A stretch of DNA of 64,000 nt, from positions 51,379,569-51,443,568 of the forward strand of contig JALGQZ010000007.1 in NCBI GenBank assembly GCA_023105745.1, read 5' to 3'. Position 1 is the stretch's first letter, and the number at the start of each line of letters is the position of its first letter. Made by a program: the position numbers and the translations under genes. The notes beneath the pieces are model-generated. The model was given only the letters and a program-made list of their open reading frames with translations. It had not been told where the DNA came from and ran no database searches. Of the stretch, positions 34,576 through 46,715 are shown in pieces. The stretch comes from Austropuccinia psidii (taxonomy: Eukaryota; Basidiomycota; Pucciniomycetes; Pucciniales; Sphaerophragmiaceae).

Positions 34576-34659
34576 CATAAAGATGTAATAATTGATGAAT
34601 GAGAGAAATTAAGTGAAATGAATGAAAAGAAAGAATCAAATATGAGTTAATTAATTTAA
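34576..34659 (-). other. Element C leader, proximal part with primer position
   Basis: Continuation of the C leader to its LTR. On the minus strand the bases adjacent to the LTR are TTAAATTAATTAACTCATA, matching B's in 17 of 19 positions. No tRNA-type TGG start. Confidence 0.7.
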
Positions 34660-35400
34660 TGTCACAGGGGATCTTCTAAGTGAAGAGGGCGTGGCACTCA
34701 GTAAACTGGGACTCACTGCAGAGGGCTCAAAGAGTAAGATAGGCCAAAAAACGTAAGAGTGTAATGCAAGTAATATTTCTGATAAAGACTAATATAAGAG
34801 AAGAAGAAACAAGGATACAAATAATAGATAGAAGATCCAACCGCAAACAAGTCCAAGTCCACTGTTTCAACCTGTCAGAAGGAAAGAGGAGGGTTAATTA
34901 GAATATGGCCATCCAACTCATACTGTACAGGCAAAGACTAACTTAAAATCAAATAACTATAATACCCAAAAGAAGGATAAGAATAATTATAAAATAATAA
35001 ATATACCAAATTAATCAAATGGGGACAAGTCCCCAGGGGGCAAAAGAGGGGCTGGTATATGTGAGAATCACCAGCCCTTATCTGGAAAGAGAATTTTCAT
35101 GAGAAGATTTGATGATTGAATTGAGTCTGGCCAATACAGGTCCTGAAAAGCTGTACAGGATTGGTGGTATTTAGTGATCATACAGTTTGGGAATGGTGTA
35201 TCCAAGCTGTATTAGGTAATTCCATCCTGTAACAAGGCTGACAGGCTGTATTGAGGAACCAGACTGCATGCATGTTTCAGCAAAGAAGATTGCTGAAACT
35301 GAATGCTGATACACACAGTGGACTTGCTGGTTTGAGGTGTTTGAGTGGGTGTAAGTATGAATACCCTTACCCCTGATTAGTGTTTGTTACAATATCAATA
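34660..35400 (-). repeat. Element C 5' LTR (partial)
   Basis: The plus strand reads TGTCACAGGGG at 34660, the inverted 3' end of a family 1 LTR. It aligns with A's LTR: GGCACTCAG...GGGACTCAC against GCCAAGCC...GAGTTCCCTG, the CACATATACCAGC block (about 35055), and a hairpin TGGGGAC/GTCCCCA at 35020-35035. The far end is lost or too diverged to place; 35400 is approximate. Confidence 0.7.
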
Positions 35401-36008
35401 ACAGAAAATTTGTTGAGTAAATCTTAACTTACCTCCAAAATCTACCATTGTGATTATCTCAAAATTATCTTGCAAGCAGAGTTAAAAAGTTAAAAAATAA
35501 GATAAGTTGAGGTGAGGTGGAAAAAAATGAAAACAAAATGAGTTTTGGGTTTCAAGAAAAATGAAAAGAAGATGAGTTTTTGGTGGCAAAGAAAACAATT
35601 CTTCATCTAAGAGGTCAAAGAGCAAAACTTCAGAATATTAACATATAATTACTTGGATTAAAATTTAAATCATTCACAGATAGAAGGTGTTTAGTTGTTT
35701 AAATCTTAGCTACATTTTGGGGTCTTGTAGCTTACTTACATTATGTAAATGTTTTATCCTGAAACATCATAGGCTCATCTCATATCAGTAATACTTAAGA
35801 GTACAAATTTTCAAGATGACTCCTTGACCTTGAGGCCACCAAAATATTGGGACATCTTCTTTATGTTGAAAAAACTCAAAAATTAAATTTCAAATTAATT
35901 CAAATTTGATTTTGAAATGGTTGAAATCTCTGTATTGATTCACTTTTTATACATGGTTTTTTCATATTTATATTTAAAAATGTGTTTCATTATAATAGAA
36001 GTTAAACC
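35401..36008. other. AT-rich intergenic stretch
   Basis: No gene, hairpin or LTR edge recognised. It may include the diverged 5' end of the C LTR. Confidence 0.5.
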
Positions 36009-36034
36009 TAGGACTTTCAGTATTGAAAGTCCTA
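36009..36034. repeat. Hairpin with 11-bp arms
   Basis: TAGGACTTTCA, loop GTAT, TGAAAGTCCTA; followed by a T/A-rich run (TTTTGTAAAAAAAA). It could act as a terminator-like RNA fold or be the end of a small element. Confidence 0.6.
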
Positions 36035-36136
36035 TTTTGTAAAAAAAAATATTAAAAACAAAGAAAAAATGAGAAGTGTAATAAGTGTCAAATTTGTTTT
36101 TTCAGAATAATACTGATAAACTCATAATTTAGGCTT

Positions 36137-36169
36137 GTGGAGGATGGAGTAGGCTGCTCCATCCTCCAC
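36137..36169. repeat. Hairpin with 13-bp GC-rich arms
   Basis: GTGGAGGATGGAG (36137-36149) and CTCCATCCTCCAC (36157-36169) separated by TAGGCTG. Unusually GC-rich for this region. Confidence 0.85.
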
Positions 36170-36391
36170 CTGGAAGATCATTTTCGGACAATTATTGTAT
36201 TCCAAGATATGATAGCTACCATTCGTAGTATGGATGGTATCTCTCATACTGTACCATACGGATTCTGTACCTGGAAACCAATCGTTGACAGTGTTAGAAT
36301 ATCCGTTGGTGCTTGGAAACCAGTACTATTGCTTCCCCCAAAAGGAATTTCTTACATAAGATTGTCAACAACTGTTGACAATCTTATGTAA
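36137..36391 (+). CDS. Unrecognised 84-codon ORF between two hairpins
   Basis: Open frame with GTG at its 5' edge; the first ATG in frame is internal (residue 25, IVFQDMIAT). The composition is less AT-rich than its surroundings. Residues include IRSMDGISHTVPYGFCTWKP and VGAWKPVLLLPPKGISYI. I recognise no family. The 5' edge coincides with one inverted repeat and the 3' edge with another (separate entries), so it may be a decayed exon or the body of a small element rather than a gene. Confidence 0.2.
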   Translation: MEDGVGCSILHLEDHFRTIIVFQDMIATIRSMDGISHTVPYGFCTWKPIVDSVRISVGAWKPVLLLPPKGISYIRLSTTVDNLM

Positions 36392-36392
36392 G
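36351..36392. repeat. Near-perfect palindrome with 20-bp arms
   Basis: Left arm 36351-36370 (CTTACATAAGATTGTCAACA), spacer AC, right arm 36373-36392 its exact reverse complement. Confidence 0.9.
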
Positions 36393-38180
36393 TAAAGTGA
36401 AGTGGCTGTGGAGTGCTCAAACCACCTTCAATACAGAAAATGATGGCCATCAAGTATATTACCACCTAAGCTCATTGAAAAACACTTTTATTGTTTGACA
36501 GGGGAAAAAAGTCCCTGCGGATTTTTTCTTCATTTTTTGATATTTTGATTATTTATAACCTTTTTTGACTGATTTTAGAAGTCTTTTTGGGGGTGTTTTG
36601 GCTTTTTCTTTGTAAATTTTCTTTTTTGACCTTTCTTCTATTTTTAGTTGTATTATTGGAGTATTTTCATTATTCAAAGGTTCTTTTGGTTGGGGCCTCA
36701 TATGACAAAAATATGTTGTGAGAACTTTTACATTAAAACTTTGGGGTTTTGGTATCACACAAATTGCTAATATATACTTTTTTGTATAATATTGGGATAA
36801 TTATTTGGATTAATTCAGAGGGAAAATTGAGGAATACATGGCAAAATTACAGGATAGATGCAAAAGTGTTTAGATTTGGTCAAATTATTTTTCAAGATTA
36901 AATGCCTATGGTAAGTGGGTTTTTTTCATAATTCTTCAGAATTATTGGAGAAAAATCACATTTAAAATGGTTTGGACTCATTCTAATATAAGTAATGAAT
37001 TACACTTTCTTTGATGGTCTTTATGGAGAAAGTTTAAGCATAATGTGGCAATATGCTCAAAGATTATTGTTCACAGAAATAATGTGACAATATTGGAATA
37101 TCTGTAGGTAACATATCTGTTCAGGAAAATTATAAAGTAATTTTTGAATTCAGAAAGGAAATATCTCAAATGAAAATATGGAAACTAAGGGTAATTGTAA
37201 AATCACAATGATGTAAGTGTAAAGTTGTTCTTCTGGAAAGATGCCAATTATTTGAAATGAAGCTATTTGATAACCATCAAGCAATTATGGTTTATTCATA
37301 AAGGGAAAATGTGATTGGTGAATGATGTATATATGATTTGTTCGTTTTCACATCTTTTACTTTCAAGTTGAAAATTTGTACTTAAACAGGGATTTTTCGT
37401 AAAAAATGGGAAAACAATCAAATGGAATTAATGGTAATGGTCATGGAACTAGCTTGTGTTTAGGCTAGAAAAAAGCCTCACATTGTTTCCAGACAATATC
37501 CATATTATTTGCAATCAATTTCAATTTGATATCCCTAACCCAACCTTCATTGAAGCAAATCCAAATGATTTTTATCCTCTGCATCTACCAATTATCACCT
37601 AAATTTCACTTCATATATAAGCTATATATATAAGCTCAACAGAAATAATGATCTGGAGCTCATTTGGCCAAATCCCCTTTTTCATTACACTTTAATTTCC
37701 ATAAAGTTACATTTAGTTCTAAGTATACTTACTCAGAAAGGGAGATTTACATTAAAAGTACATTTTTAAAGTGGTTTCTCAATTTAAAAAAAGCAATAAT
37801 AGGTTTCTGACCTCTTTCATAATCATAAAAAAGGATTAATTCCAAATCCCTTCCAGAATTTTCATAGAATTTATAATTACCAGAATTCAGAATTTACCTT
37901 TCTACTTAAATAATCCTCACCTTCAACTTATTCTTTCCTCATTCAAAAATCACTTTCACAGAAAATTAAAGAGACTTTCAGTTTCATCCTCAAACATATA
38001 CCAAAAAAGTTTGATAAAGAATTAAAATAATTGAAAAATTATCATAAAAGCCCAAGTAAAAGCTATAAGAGCTCCATTTATTAAGCAATCTCTTTGGGTT
38101 TCACCTTTGTTTGACTCTTATCTAAAACTATCTCATTTTCTCCCTTAAGTCCAATTTCTTTCAAGGAACCATTTATCAAA
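36393..38180. other. AT-rich stretch without a recognisable gene
   Basis: Nearly 1.8 kb of AT-rich sequence. Short open frames (for example a Lys-rich one at 36549-36758 on the minus strand) have no recognisable family and are not called. Confidence 0.5.
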
Positions 38181-38181
38181 C

Positions 38182-39610
38182 ATGGCAGATTTACCACACT
38201 CAGAGGGTAAGACTTTTCAATTTTGTGATTCTCACTATTCAATTATTAATGAATGAGCCAATTAAAATATTATATCTATCTTATTCAAATATCATGGTTT
38301 AGCTCAAGGAACTTCTACAAAACCATCACAAATTCCTCTTCCCCCGGCAAACACAGCCTCATATAATGCTTTTGCCCATTTAATTTCTTGCTAATATCAC
38401 AACCAAAAAGGAAAAGAAAGAATTCTCAAATATCTCAAAGTCTTGCAATAAATTCAATAAATTCGGGTAATCCATCTGCAAATACAGGCCTTGAAAGATC
38501 AATTTTAGATTGGGTAGAGGCTGTGTTGGGCACTCAAGCACATTCCTTTTTACTCCCTCCACCCTTTGGCAGAAGGGCTTGAAAGTTTTGAACACCACTT
38601 TTCAGCCTGTAAGCATAAATACAAAGTCCATATACAAGGCTCTTTGGAGTATGCAGCAATGGCATTTGGAAATCTCATTTAAAATGAAACTTATTTTATC
38701 CAAAACGTCTCTCTGAAAGAAATGGAACAAATACTTCCTCCTAGTCAATACTCAGTTGGAACCTCCATAGTGCAAGCAATTAATTCCCACAGTCAAGGAT
38801 GGCTTTCTTATGTACATTCCCTATTGAAAAAGTGTGGGTTCCCCCAATTTACATTTTCTTGGGTTTCTCCTCCTTCATCACCCTGGAACACATCCACAAA
38901 ATCTATTATACTCCATGCTTGGGAGCTATGTTATCAGCATGGTGGGACTCAAAATTATAAAATTGAAGAGTACCTAAATAACCAAGCCAACAGAATGTCA
39001 ATTTTTGATATATGACTTCTTGAAAGGAAAGCCATTTTGAAAAAGCAAATCCCACTAGAATTTATGAAATAATCCCCAACTAGGCAAGCTGGAAGCTTTA
39101 GAAATTCCAAGAAAAACGTAGTTTATTTTTTCATGCACCAAAAAATTGATATATATATATCATAAGCCTGAGTTAGCTGATTATAGCTCAAAATATAGAA
39201 CAAGAAGAAAATTTGGCAGGAATTTTCTTCAGAACTTATTCTGAACAATTATCTAAGTATAGAAGGGCTATTTCTGGTTGATTTAAGGATGTCGGATATG
39301 GAGAAAGACTCTCCTGATCAGCTACTTCCCTCAATTTCCTGGAGATCAAATTAAATTGATGAAATTTTGAAACTCCTTGATGAGGGGTATAAACAACTTT
39401 CAAGCACCCAAGAACCAAAAGGGACCATACTAACAAAATCCAACAACTTATTCCATACCCTCATATTGCCAAGGCTCCAGGATTTGAAAATATACCAAGT
39501 AAAATCCCATCAAATTTGGTGGCACCTGATGCTATGGCATCACTCAAAGGTGGAAAAAAATGTGAATAAAGCTTTTAGAGGCAGTAGATCTCTCCCCAGA
39601 AATTGAACAC
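38182..39610 (+). pseudogene. Decayed coding remnants of an unrecognised gene or element
   Basis: A possible start at ATG 38182 gives MADLPHSEG, then a GTAAGA donor at about 38207 and an acceptor TTTAG near 38300 followed by a Pro/Ser-rich frame. Protein-like pieces follow in shifting frames: SLAINSINSGNPSANTGLER, CGFPQFTFSWVSPPSSPWNT and AWELCYQHGGTQNYKIEEYL (38722-39015), then 39367-39606. They look like a real protein broken by many stops. I do not recognise it. It may belong with 41333-42060 and 52451-54240, now separated by element F. Confidence 0.35.
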
Positions 39611-41332
39611 TTGAGAGCTATGACTAAGAGGCCAACTGTTACCTAATTGTCCTTTATGCAAAGATCAAACAGTTTTTAAATTACATTAGTTGATACTTTT
39701 TACCAGGATGTAATATTTACAGTCTCTTTTTTCTAAATTTTTTGAAAAAAAAGCTTTCCACTTGTCCAAATTCCTAATTATACATTTTTTGGTTTCAAAT
39801 GTAAACCTTATTTTAAGAGATGAACAGCTCAAAGTTTGGGATAATTTTCAAACCATTTTTCAATTCAAAAATATCAGCCCATAAAAGCTATTCAAAATGA
39901 GAAAATGATACTCATGATGTAGGCCTTACACCTGCAATAAAGTAGCTTGATTTGAGATTAGATATCAGATTATTTAAATACAAAGAATGAAAGGTATTCT
40001 ACCTGAATGATAATCATACATAAGGACTCTTACTCAGTTGATTTTAATAAATAACTGGAACAGCTATGCTATATCCAAAATTTGAAACCAAAAAAATCCA
40101 AATATAGTTTGTAGAAATAATGTTAAACTTAATAATTCTAAACTCAATATAAATGATTATTTTTGATAGTAGTACCGCTGAGCCTTCAAATTCATTAAGA
40201 AAGGGAAATTATGAATTCAATTTACCCTTTCATAGACACTCTTGTCCAAAAATAAATAATCACTCTCTGGATGTTACTGATAATTGAATTCGTGAAAATT
40301 TTGAGATAAGACAAACGCAATAAACTTATTGATCCTTTCACCAAAAATATTTACAGAAACTCTTTTTATCCCATAAAAATACAAGCAATACTTATAATAA
40401 TTGTATTAAAATATAAAATGTACACTATATCTCAACAAAACGTGGGAAAGATATATATTTGCAAATGCACCACTTGCATCTTGAAAATTTGCCAAATTGG
40501 TGGAAGGAAATATCAAGGAGCTTAAGGATCTAAAAGGAACCATTAAACACATCAGGAAACCATTTGTGAAAGTATTCCAGTGATTGGAGATAATACCACA
40601 ATAAATGCTTCCATTTCATCATCTTAAAGCTTCATGAGTATTCATATATTATATATTTCAGGCTCAATACATAGCCCATCTAACTCAGAAAGCCTTACCT
40701 TTTTCCCAGACAAACAACTCACAACATATTTTAATTTAATCTTATTTGAACAATTCATCACATTCTATGCTTCCTATATTTTTACTACAAATGCATACTA
40801 AATTTGGTCACAAATAATTTAAACCTTTCTATAAATCCATTGGAAAATGCACAACTACCCCAAACCATCCACAACATTGGCAATTCTTTCAGTAGGCCAC
40901 TACCCTCCTATGTTTATCAACATTCAACAGTGCTTTTATCCATGATTTAAATTGTGCATGACAATATTCACAAGAGTTTCAGTGACACAAATTGTGATAA
41001 AAGCCTAAAATTGGAGCAAAAGAAAATCCAAACAAGAGCCAAATTGTAAAAGACCTCTGATTTCAGTTGTGAGATTCCAAACAGCTCAAAAACTCTCAAA
41101 AAAAGATTTGAAATTCTTAGTGAATTAAAAACCCATATATGTTGTCCATTATGTTTTTATCTCTATTTAGGTTTAGAAAAAAGTCACCCTTTGGAAATAA
41201 CATTCATGAGGACTCACCCCTCCCTTGTTGTATACAACAAATTCTTGGAAAATATGAACACTAAAAAGAATGAAATACTTTTCTTCTAAGTAAAAATATA
41301 AATACCAAAAAGTAAAAACCCCAAAAAGAATT
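39611..41332. other. AT-rich stretch without a recognisable gene
   Basis: No convincing gene, repeat or element edge seen in about 1.7 kb. Confidence 0.5.
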
Positions 41333-42060
41333 TTACTTTTGATCCTTGAAGAAATAGATCTCAGACAAACTCTCACTCCCAGCCTTTGAAAATGACTTGG
41401 ATTCACCCCTAGAATATCCCCATGGGAATGAAGAGAGATATTCAGATATATCAGATGGCCATGTTTGGAGAACATTCTTAGACAATACAGGCTTAAAGCT
41501 TACTGATAATTCAGGGAACCTATTTTTTGGCTTATATAGCGACTGGACAATTCCCCACAAATCTAATATTGGGTCCAACAGTATTTCACTAGGTGTTATA
41601 TTTTTGATTTCCTTCAACCTCCCCACAGAAAAAGGGTATCAATATCCAAAACCTTTTGTCTATAGATTCACTCCAACACCCAAATAACCCACCTCAAATC
41701 GATTAAAATCTTATTCAAGCCACTTGTTCCTGAGCTCCAGGAGCTCTGGACGGGTGTTCACTTTACTCCAACCACTAGTTTCCCCAATGGACATCTGATC
41801 AAGACCTCACTTTTCTTATTAATTGGAGTTATCCCAGCCTTGAGCAAGATTGGATGTTTTTCATCTCATTTGGAAAATCAATTTTGTGCACATTGCAATC
41901 TCCTTGTTGAGGATATATAAAATACCCAAAAAAACTCTTGGCCCCGGAAGGATAAATATCATCATAGATCAGGAGCCATCCAATGGCTTCAAGCAATTAA
42001 AACCAGCCAAAGGGGGAATATTTCTTCATAGAATGGCTCTCATCACACTTTATTAGGAGA
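41333..42060 (+). pseudogene. Decayed coding remnants (second block)
   Basis: The open piece at 41397-41687 reads DSPLEYPHGNEERYSDISDG and later LPTEKGYQYPKPFVYRFTPT, followed by a short Lys/Pro-rich piece at 41850-42056. Stops on either side. Composition is protein-like but no family is recognised. Confidence 0.3.
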
Positions 42061-42393
42061 GCTACCTTACTAGAACCATTCATGAATGGTCACAAGTGAT
42101 GTTATGCATACTCTTTTATTGGGTCTTCTGAGGGATTATATTTTACCTTATCTCAAAATTAAACAAGCTGCAGAATTATTTTCATTGAAGTAATAAAAAA
42201 ATCATTCATATTTTATCACTTCAAACATCAGGCTCAAATTCCTCAAACCTCAAAAGGATGAGAACCCTGGTACAGACAGAAAATACAAGCTAGGAATCAG
42301 GAAATAGTCCACTAGTTCAGCTTCAGAGTCATTCTACAGTGCTACTGAGAGAACTCACAAATGGCAAGAGAGACAAATTCAGAGATCAAGTCT
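42061..42393. other. Left flank of element F
   Basis: Sequence up to the ATCTC target site. Read across the insertion (skipping 42399-52450) it continues into 52451, so it belongs to the same interrupted older sequence. No gene called. Confidence 0.5.
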
Positions 42394-42398
42394 ATCTC

Positions 42399-44305
42399 TG
42401 TAAGATGTGTCTATGAAACTGTTAATAATATTACTATTAATCAACAGTACTATGACTGTTCTTATGAAATATAATAATGAAGATTATTATAACCACAATT
42501 AAATAATTCAAGAATTATTTCTTCTTTGTGTTATACACTAATAGTGATTATAACATTAATCAGTAATAGTCTACAAGAATCAATTACAAGAAGAATTTAA
42601 TGATAAAAACTTCTTTTATTAAAATGATAAAATTGTTTTAATGTATAATTCTCTTTTACAAAAATAATTATAGAGATAATTCTTGAAGAAAACCAATTTT
42701 AGAGAAAACACTTTAAGAATTAAAATTAAATCACTCACTAATACTCCAAAGAACTTATTGAAAGATAAAAGTAGAGAAATTCAATGTATAATTGTGGATT
42801 TTTAGGGATCAATATGAATTATAACAGTAATACAACAATATATAGTTGACTTCTTTGATTTCACCTCCTTCTAGTTGATTCTGACAGAATAAATTACTTT
42901 TTAAGAAATATTTAACTAATACTTACTTGTTGGTAATAATGGTATAAAGGTATAAAGTGATGATTTGGAAAAAACAGCAAGAGGAGCCCTCTTTTAAGTC
43001 AACAACTGCTCACAGCGGCCTGCCATGGAGCAAACTTAAAAATCCAGTGAGTGAGAAAACAATAATCCTTTTTTGATTAATCATTTCATCATCTGTTGTC
43101 ATGTAAGATTATTATAATTACTTAATTGATGCTTTTACGTGATGACCAACCTCAATATGGTTAAGAATAAAAGGAGTAACAGCTGTAAATCTTCTTTTAT
43201 TTCAAGATAATTGTGTATTCCTCAAATGTATCGATTTTATTTGAAATTTCATCTCAAGGTGGAATTACTGTGAATTTTTGAAGATTCAGTGTTTCACATA
43301 AAATAATCAAAAATGGACTGTAAGTAAAGCTTTTAGTTTTACTAGTGAAACCATAATTATTTTTGTTTTTTAGATGAATAATACAGTTCTCCATTGGTCC
43401 TGAACGTTTCAGAGATATTCATTAAGAATTGTATTTTTAATGAGTTTTTGAAGTTTTTACCTCATTTCTATTTAGAATTGCAAATAGCAGTATATTGCAG
43501 GTTGCAATGAGGTAAATCAATGGATACTAGTCCAAAAAGTGCTTTAATTACTATTTTAGGGTTTATACATGGAAAATAATTAATAATTGACATGGTACAG
43601 GAGTCTAAGTTGCTCTTTCCCTCCTTGGAATGTCAGAATAGCAGGTTATTTACTATTTTCTTATGATTTACTGAAGTTGTGACATGGTAACCAAGTTCCC
43701 AAAAGGTTTTAGTTTAGTAATTGGTCCAAGGTCAGCCATGGAACCAAGCTTTGGAGATGTCCATGCCTGAGAGGCTTCAGAACTTGGGTACCCTGGCTCT
43801 CTCTGATGTCTTTTGTCCCCTCTAGCTATTTTCACGTCAAAAATAGAGATTCAGGGTTAATGACTGATATCCACTATGGGTGTACCAAACGTTCATATAA
43901 TAATACCATGTTTTTAGTGCCACAAACATGCATAACACTGATCTTAGTGTATATGTAACATGGGATTTTTCACTTTCCCATTATTTTGGCATGAAATTGA
44001 GAAAAACAAAACAATTCACGGATCTTCTATGTGGTATTGAAGTATTTTCCATATTACCACCTCAAAGAGTTAATTTGAGCTTATTCACTCTACGGAGCTA
44101 CCCTAGGTGAATTTTAATGTAGAATCCAAATCTGGTCTGAAATCCATGGATTTACATACTCAATAAAAATTAATTCATCTTTTCTGAAATCAAAATGATG
44201 GATTTCGAATATATTCATGACTTGTGGGTTACGCATAGTTCAAACATTATGCTTCAAGATATTTGTGGCCTATTTGGGTAGTGAAAACATAACTCAAGGC
44301 TCACA
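42399..44305 (-). repeat. Element F 3' LTR
   Basis: 1907 bp. On the minus strand it starts TGTGAGCC (44305) and ends CTTACA (42399). Differs from the 5' LTR at roughly one base in ten in the parts compared, except for an identical 316-bp tract at 42866-43181. Confidence 0.9.
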
Positions 44306-44317
44306 TTCCCTCCCACC
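44306..44317 (-). promoter_or_regulatory. Element F polypurine tract
   Basis: GGTGGGAGGGAA on the minus strand directly before the 3' LTR. Confidence 0.85.
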
Positions 44318-44333
44318 AAAAAATAAAATGGAA

Positions 44334-45482
44334 TTACAATCTTATTAGTGGTATAAAGAAGAAAAAGGGCCCAAAGGGGTTTAATGTCCACAGACTGACT
44401 GGAAAGGTGGGGTTTTTATTTTCTAAATAACCACTTAATTCCACTTGAACTTCATTGGTTCCATGTAAGGCAACAATAACAAAAGGTCCTACATAAGAAT
44501 CTTTAAGTTTCTTTGGGCCTTTGATATTATTAAAATTTGAGGTTGAAACTAGAACTAAGTCCCCTACTTTGAAGTCTGGTACTTTGTGACTCTTGTCCCA
44601 CTTCTGTTTTGCATAGTCAAAAGTGTCATTCATACTCTGCTTTGCATGATTTTTCACTTTATCAAGCATTAGTTTGAAGCGGGAAGCTGTAGTATGAATG
44701 TCAATCAGGTCCTTCCTCAGTGTATCTGCTGGGAGTCTTGTATTCCATCCTTTTCCTAACATAGAAGCAGTTTGACCCGTGGAAGAATGGACTGATGTCT
44801 TATATGCCAATTCTAATGAAGGTATCAGAGTGAAGCAGTCATGGGTAAATCCATCTGAGTCTTTGAATTTTAACCCATAAGCACAGAATCTCCTGATCAT
44901 GTCTTCTAAAGCTTGAATCATTCTTTCTGCCAATCCATCTGTTTGAAGGTGATATGCTTTTGAGAATGATAACTTGGTCCCAAACAATCTGTGAAGATTG
45001 ATTCAAAGTGCATATTTGAATTTGGGATCTCTGTCACTTATAATATTCTTAAATAATTTTTTATGAGAAATAACTCTACTCCATAGAAGAAGAGCTGTAT
45101 CCATAGCAGTGTCATCCTTATGACATGGTAAGAATATGGTACTTTTGCTATATCTGTCTACAATGACTAAACAAGAATTATAACTTTTATCACCACTTGG
45201 AGGAAGTGCTGTGACCCAATCCATGTGAACAACTTCCCAAGGGGATTTTGGTTCTTGAATATGGATCATAAGTCCAAATTTCTTGCCTGTACTCCTGTTT
45301 CTTTTTTGGCATCTATCACAGGTGTGGCAATATTCATTGGTTTTTTTTCTCCAAGATGGCCACCATGCACAGTTCTTTACTTTTAAAAGTGTTCTATCCT
45401 CTGACAGGTGCCCAGAGTAGATTCTATCATGGCATTCATGAAGAATGGTATTGAGAAGTAGTCTACTACACAATGTCATCAC
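44334..45482 (-). pseudogene. Element F: integrase
   Basis: Two pieces separated by a stop near 45000. The upstream piece (45003-45482) carries [44 protein letters not shown] and [10 protein letters not shown]. The downstream piece (44334-44987) carries [17 protein letters not shown] and the GPF module (DSYVGPFVIVALHGTNEVQV). All DDE residues are visible. The chromodomain-like tail seen in D is absent or degenerate: the frame instead runs into WTLNPFGPFFFFIPL. Confidence 0.85.
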
Positions 45483-45593
45483 AAAGGAATGTTTGGTTCT
45501 GTGGTAAATAATCCCATCAAAAAAGTGAAATCTTCCTTCAGAATAGGATTCCTTCCAAACTTCATCAAGTGAATTGACTAAAGATGTATCTTT

Positions 45594-46700
45594 TCAGTCT
45601 TTATATAATAAGAAAGTCAAGATCTGGCAATTCCTGTCTCGTTTATAAGATTCCCTGACTTCTTCAAATAATTCAGTCCCAATATCAGTTATGTTCATCC
45701 CATCAATTGGAATCTGTGGTTCTGCTTCCAAAGGCACATAAGCTGGCTTATCAGGAGTATTGGCTAATTCCCACCTGCTAAGTCCATCAGCATTCTTGTA
45801 AAGGTTTCCTGCTTTATGAACTATAGTCATGTTGCCCCTATAGTCTTGAATAGCTATTTGACATCTCAACATATGTCTGTTGGGAGTTTTCATGTTGATA
45901 AGTGATTTCATGGCATTACAGTTAGTTATCACTTCAAAATCAATGCCATCAAGATAATAGTACAGTTTCTCAAGGTACCATACCAAACATAAGCACTCCA
46001 TTTGGCTTGCACCATATCTGGCTTCTTTTGGTTTGATCTGCCTTTAGATATAACAAACTTGTCCTTCTGTAGGTTTGTTATCAATAATTTGGACTTAATG
46101 TAGGGTTGCTCCTGATCCATCTCCACATGCATCAATGTAAAATTTAAATGGTATACTCCAGTCAGGCATGAGGAGTAAAGGCACCTCTGTGAGAACTTTC
46201 CTTATCTTCTCATAAGCTTTAATTCTCTCCTGTGTCATCTCAAATACTGTTTGTTGATCACAGATTCTATAGAGTGACTTGGCTAGAATTTGAAAATCTT
46301 TTGAGTGTTGCCTGTAATAACTGGCAAATCCTAGAAAAGACATCATCTCTTTTTTATTCTGGGGTATTGGCTTAAGTAACACTGCTGCTAATTTATTTTT
46401 GTCAATGCCCAAGCTTAAACCAGAAATAATATGTCCTAATGCTTTGAGTTCTTCAAAACCAAAATTGCATTTCTTGAGTGAAATTGTCATATCCACTTCT
46501 TAGACTTTGTGAAGCACTCTTGCAAGTCTTTCAAGGTGCAAAGACCATGAATCAGAAAATATGATGATGTCATCAATATAAATGATAAGCCATCCTTTAG
46601 ATAATTCTGTGGGGAAGATGGTATTCCTCATTCTTTGATAATGAGATGGTGCATTTTTGATACCAAATGGCATTCTAAGATACTCATAAATACCACATTG
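45594..46700 (-). pseudogene. Element F: RNase H and reverse transcriptase thumb
   Basis: RNase H pieces: [48 protein letters not shown]. Thumb and connection: [20 protein letters not shown] and [15 protein letters not shown]. The catalytic loop near 46560-46590 (minus) still reads [16 protein letters not shown], intact YIDD, but lies between stops. Confidence 0.85.
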
Positions 46701-46715
46701 AGTGATAATTTTAAG

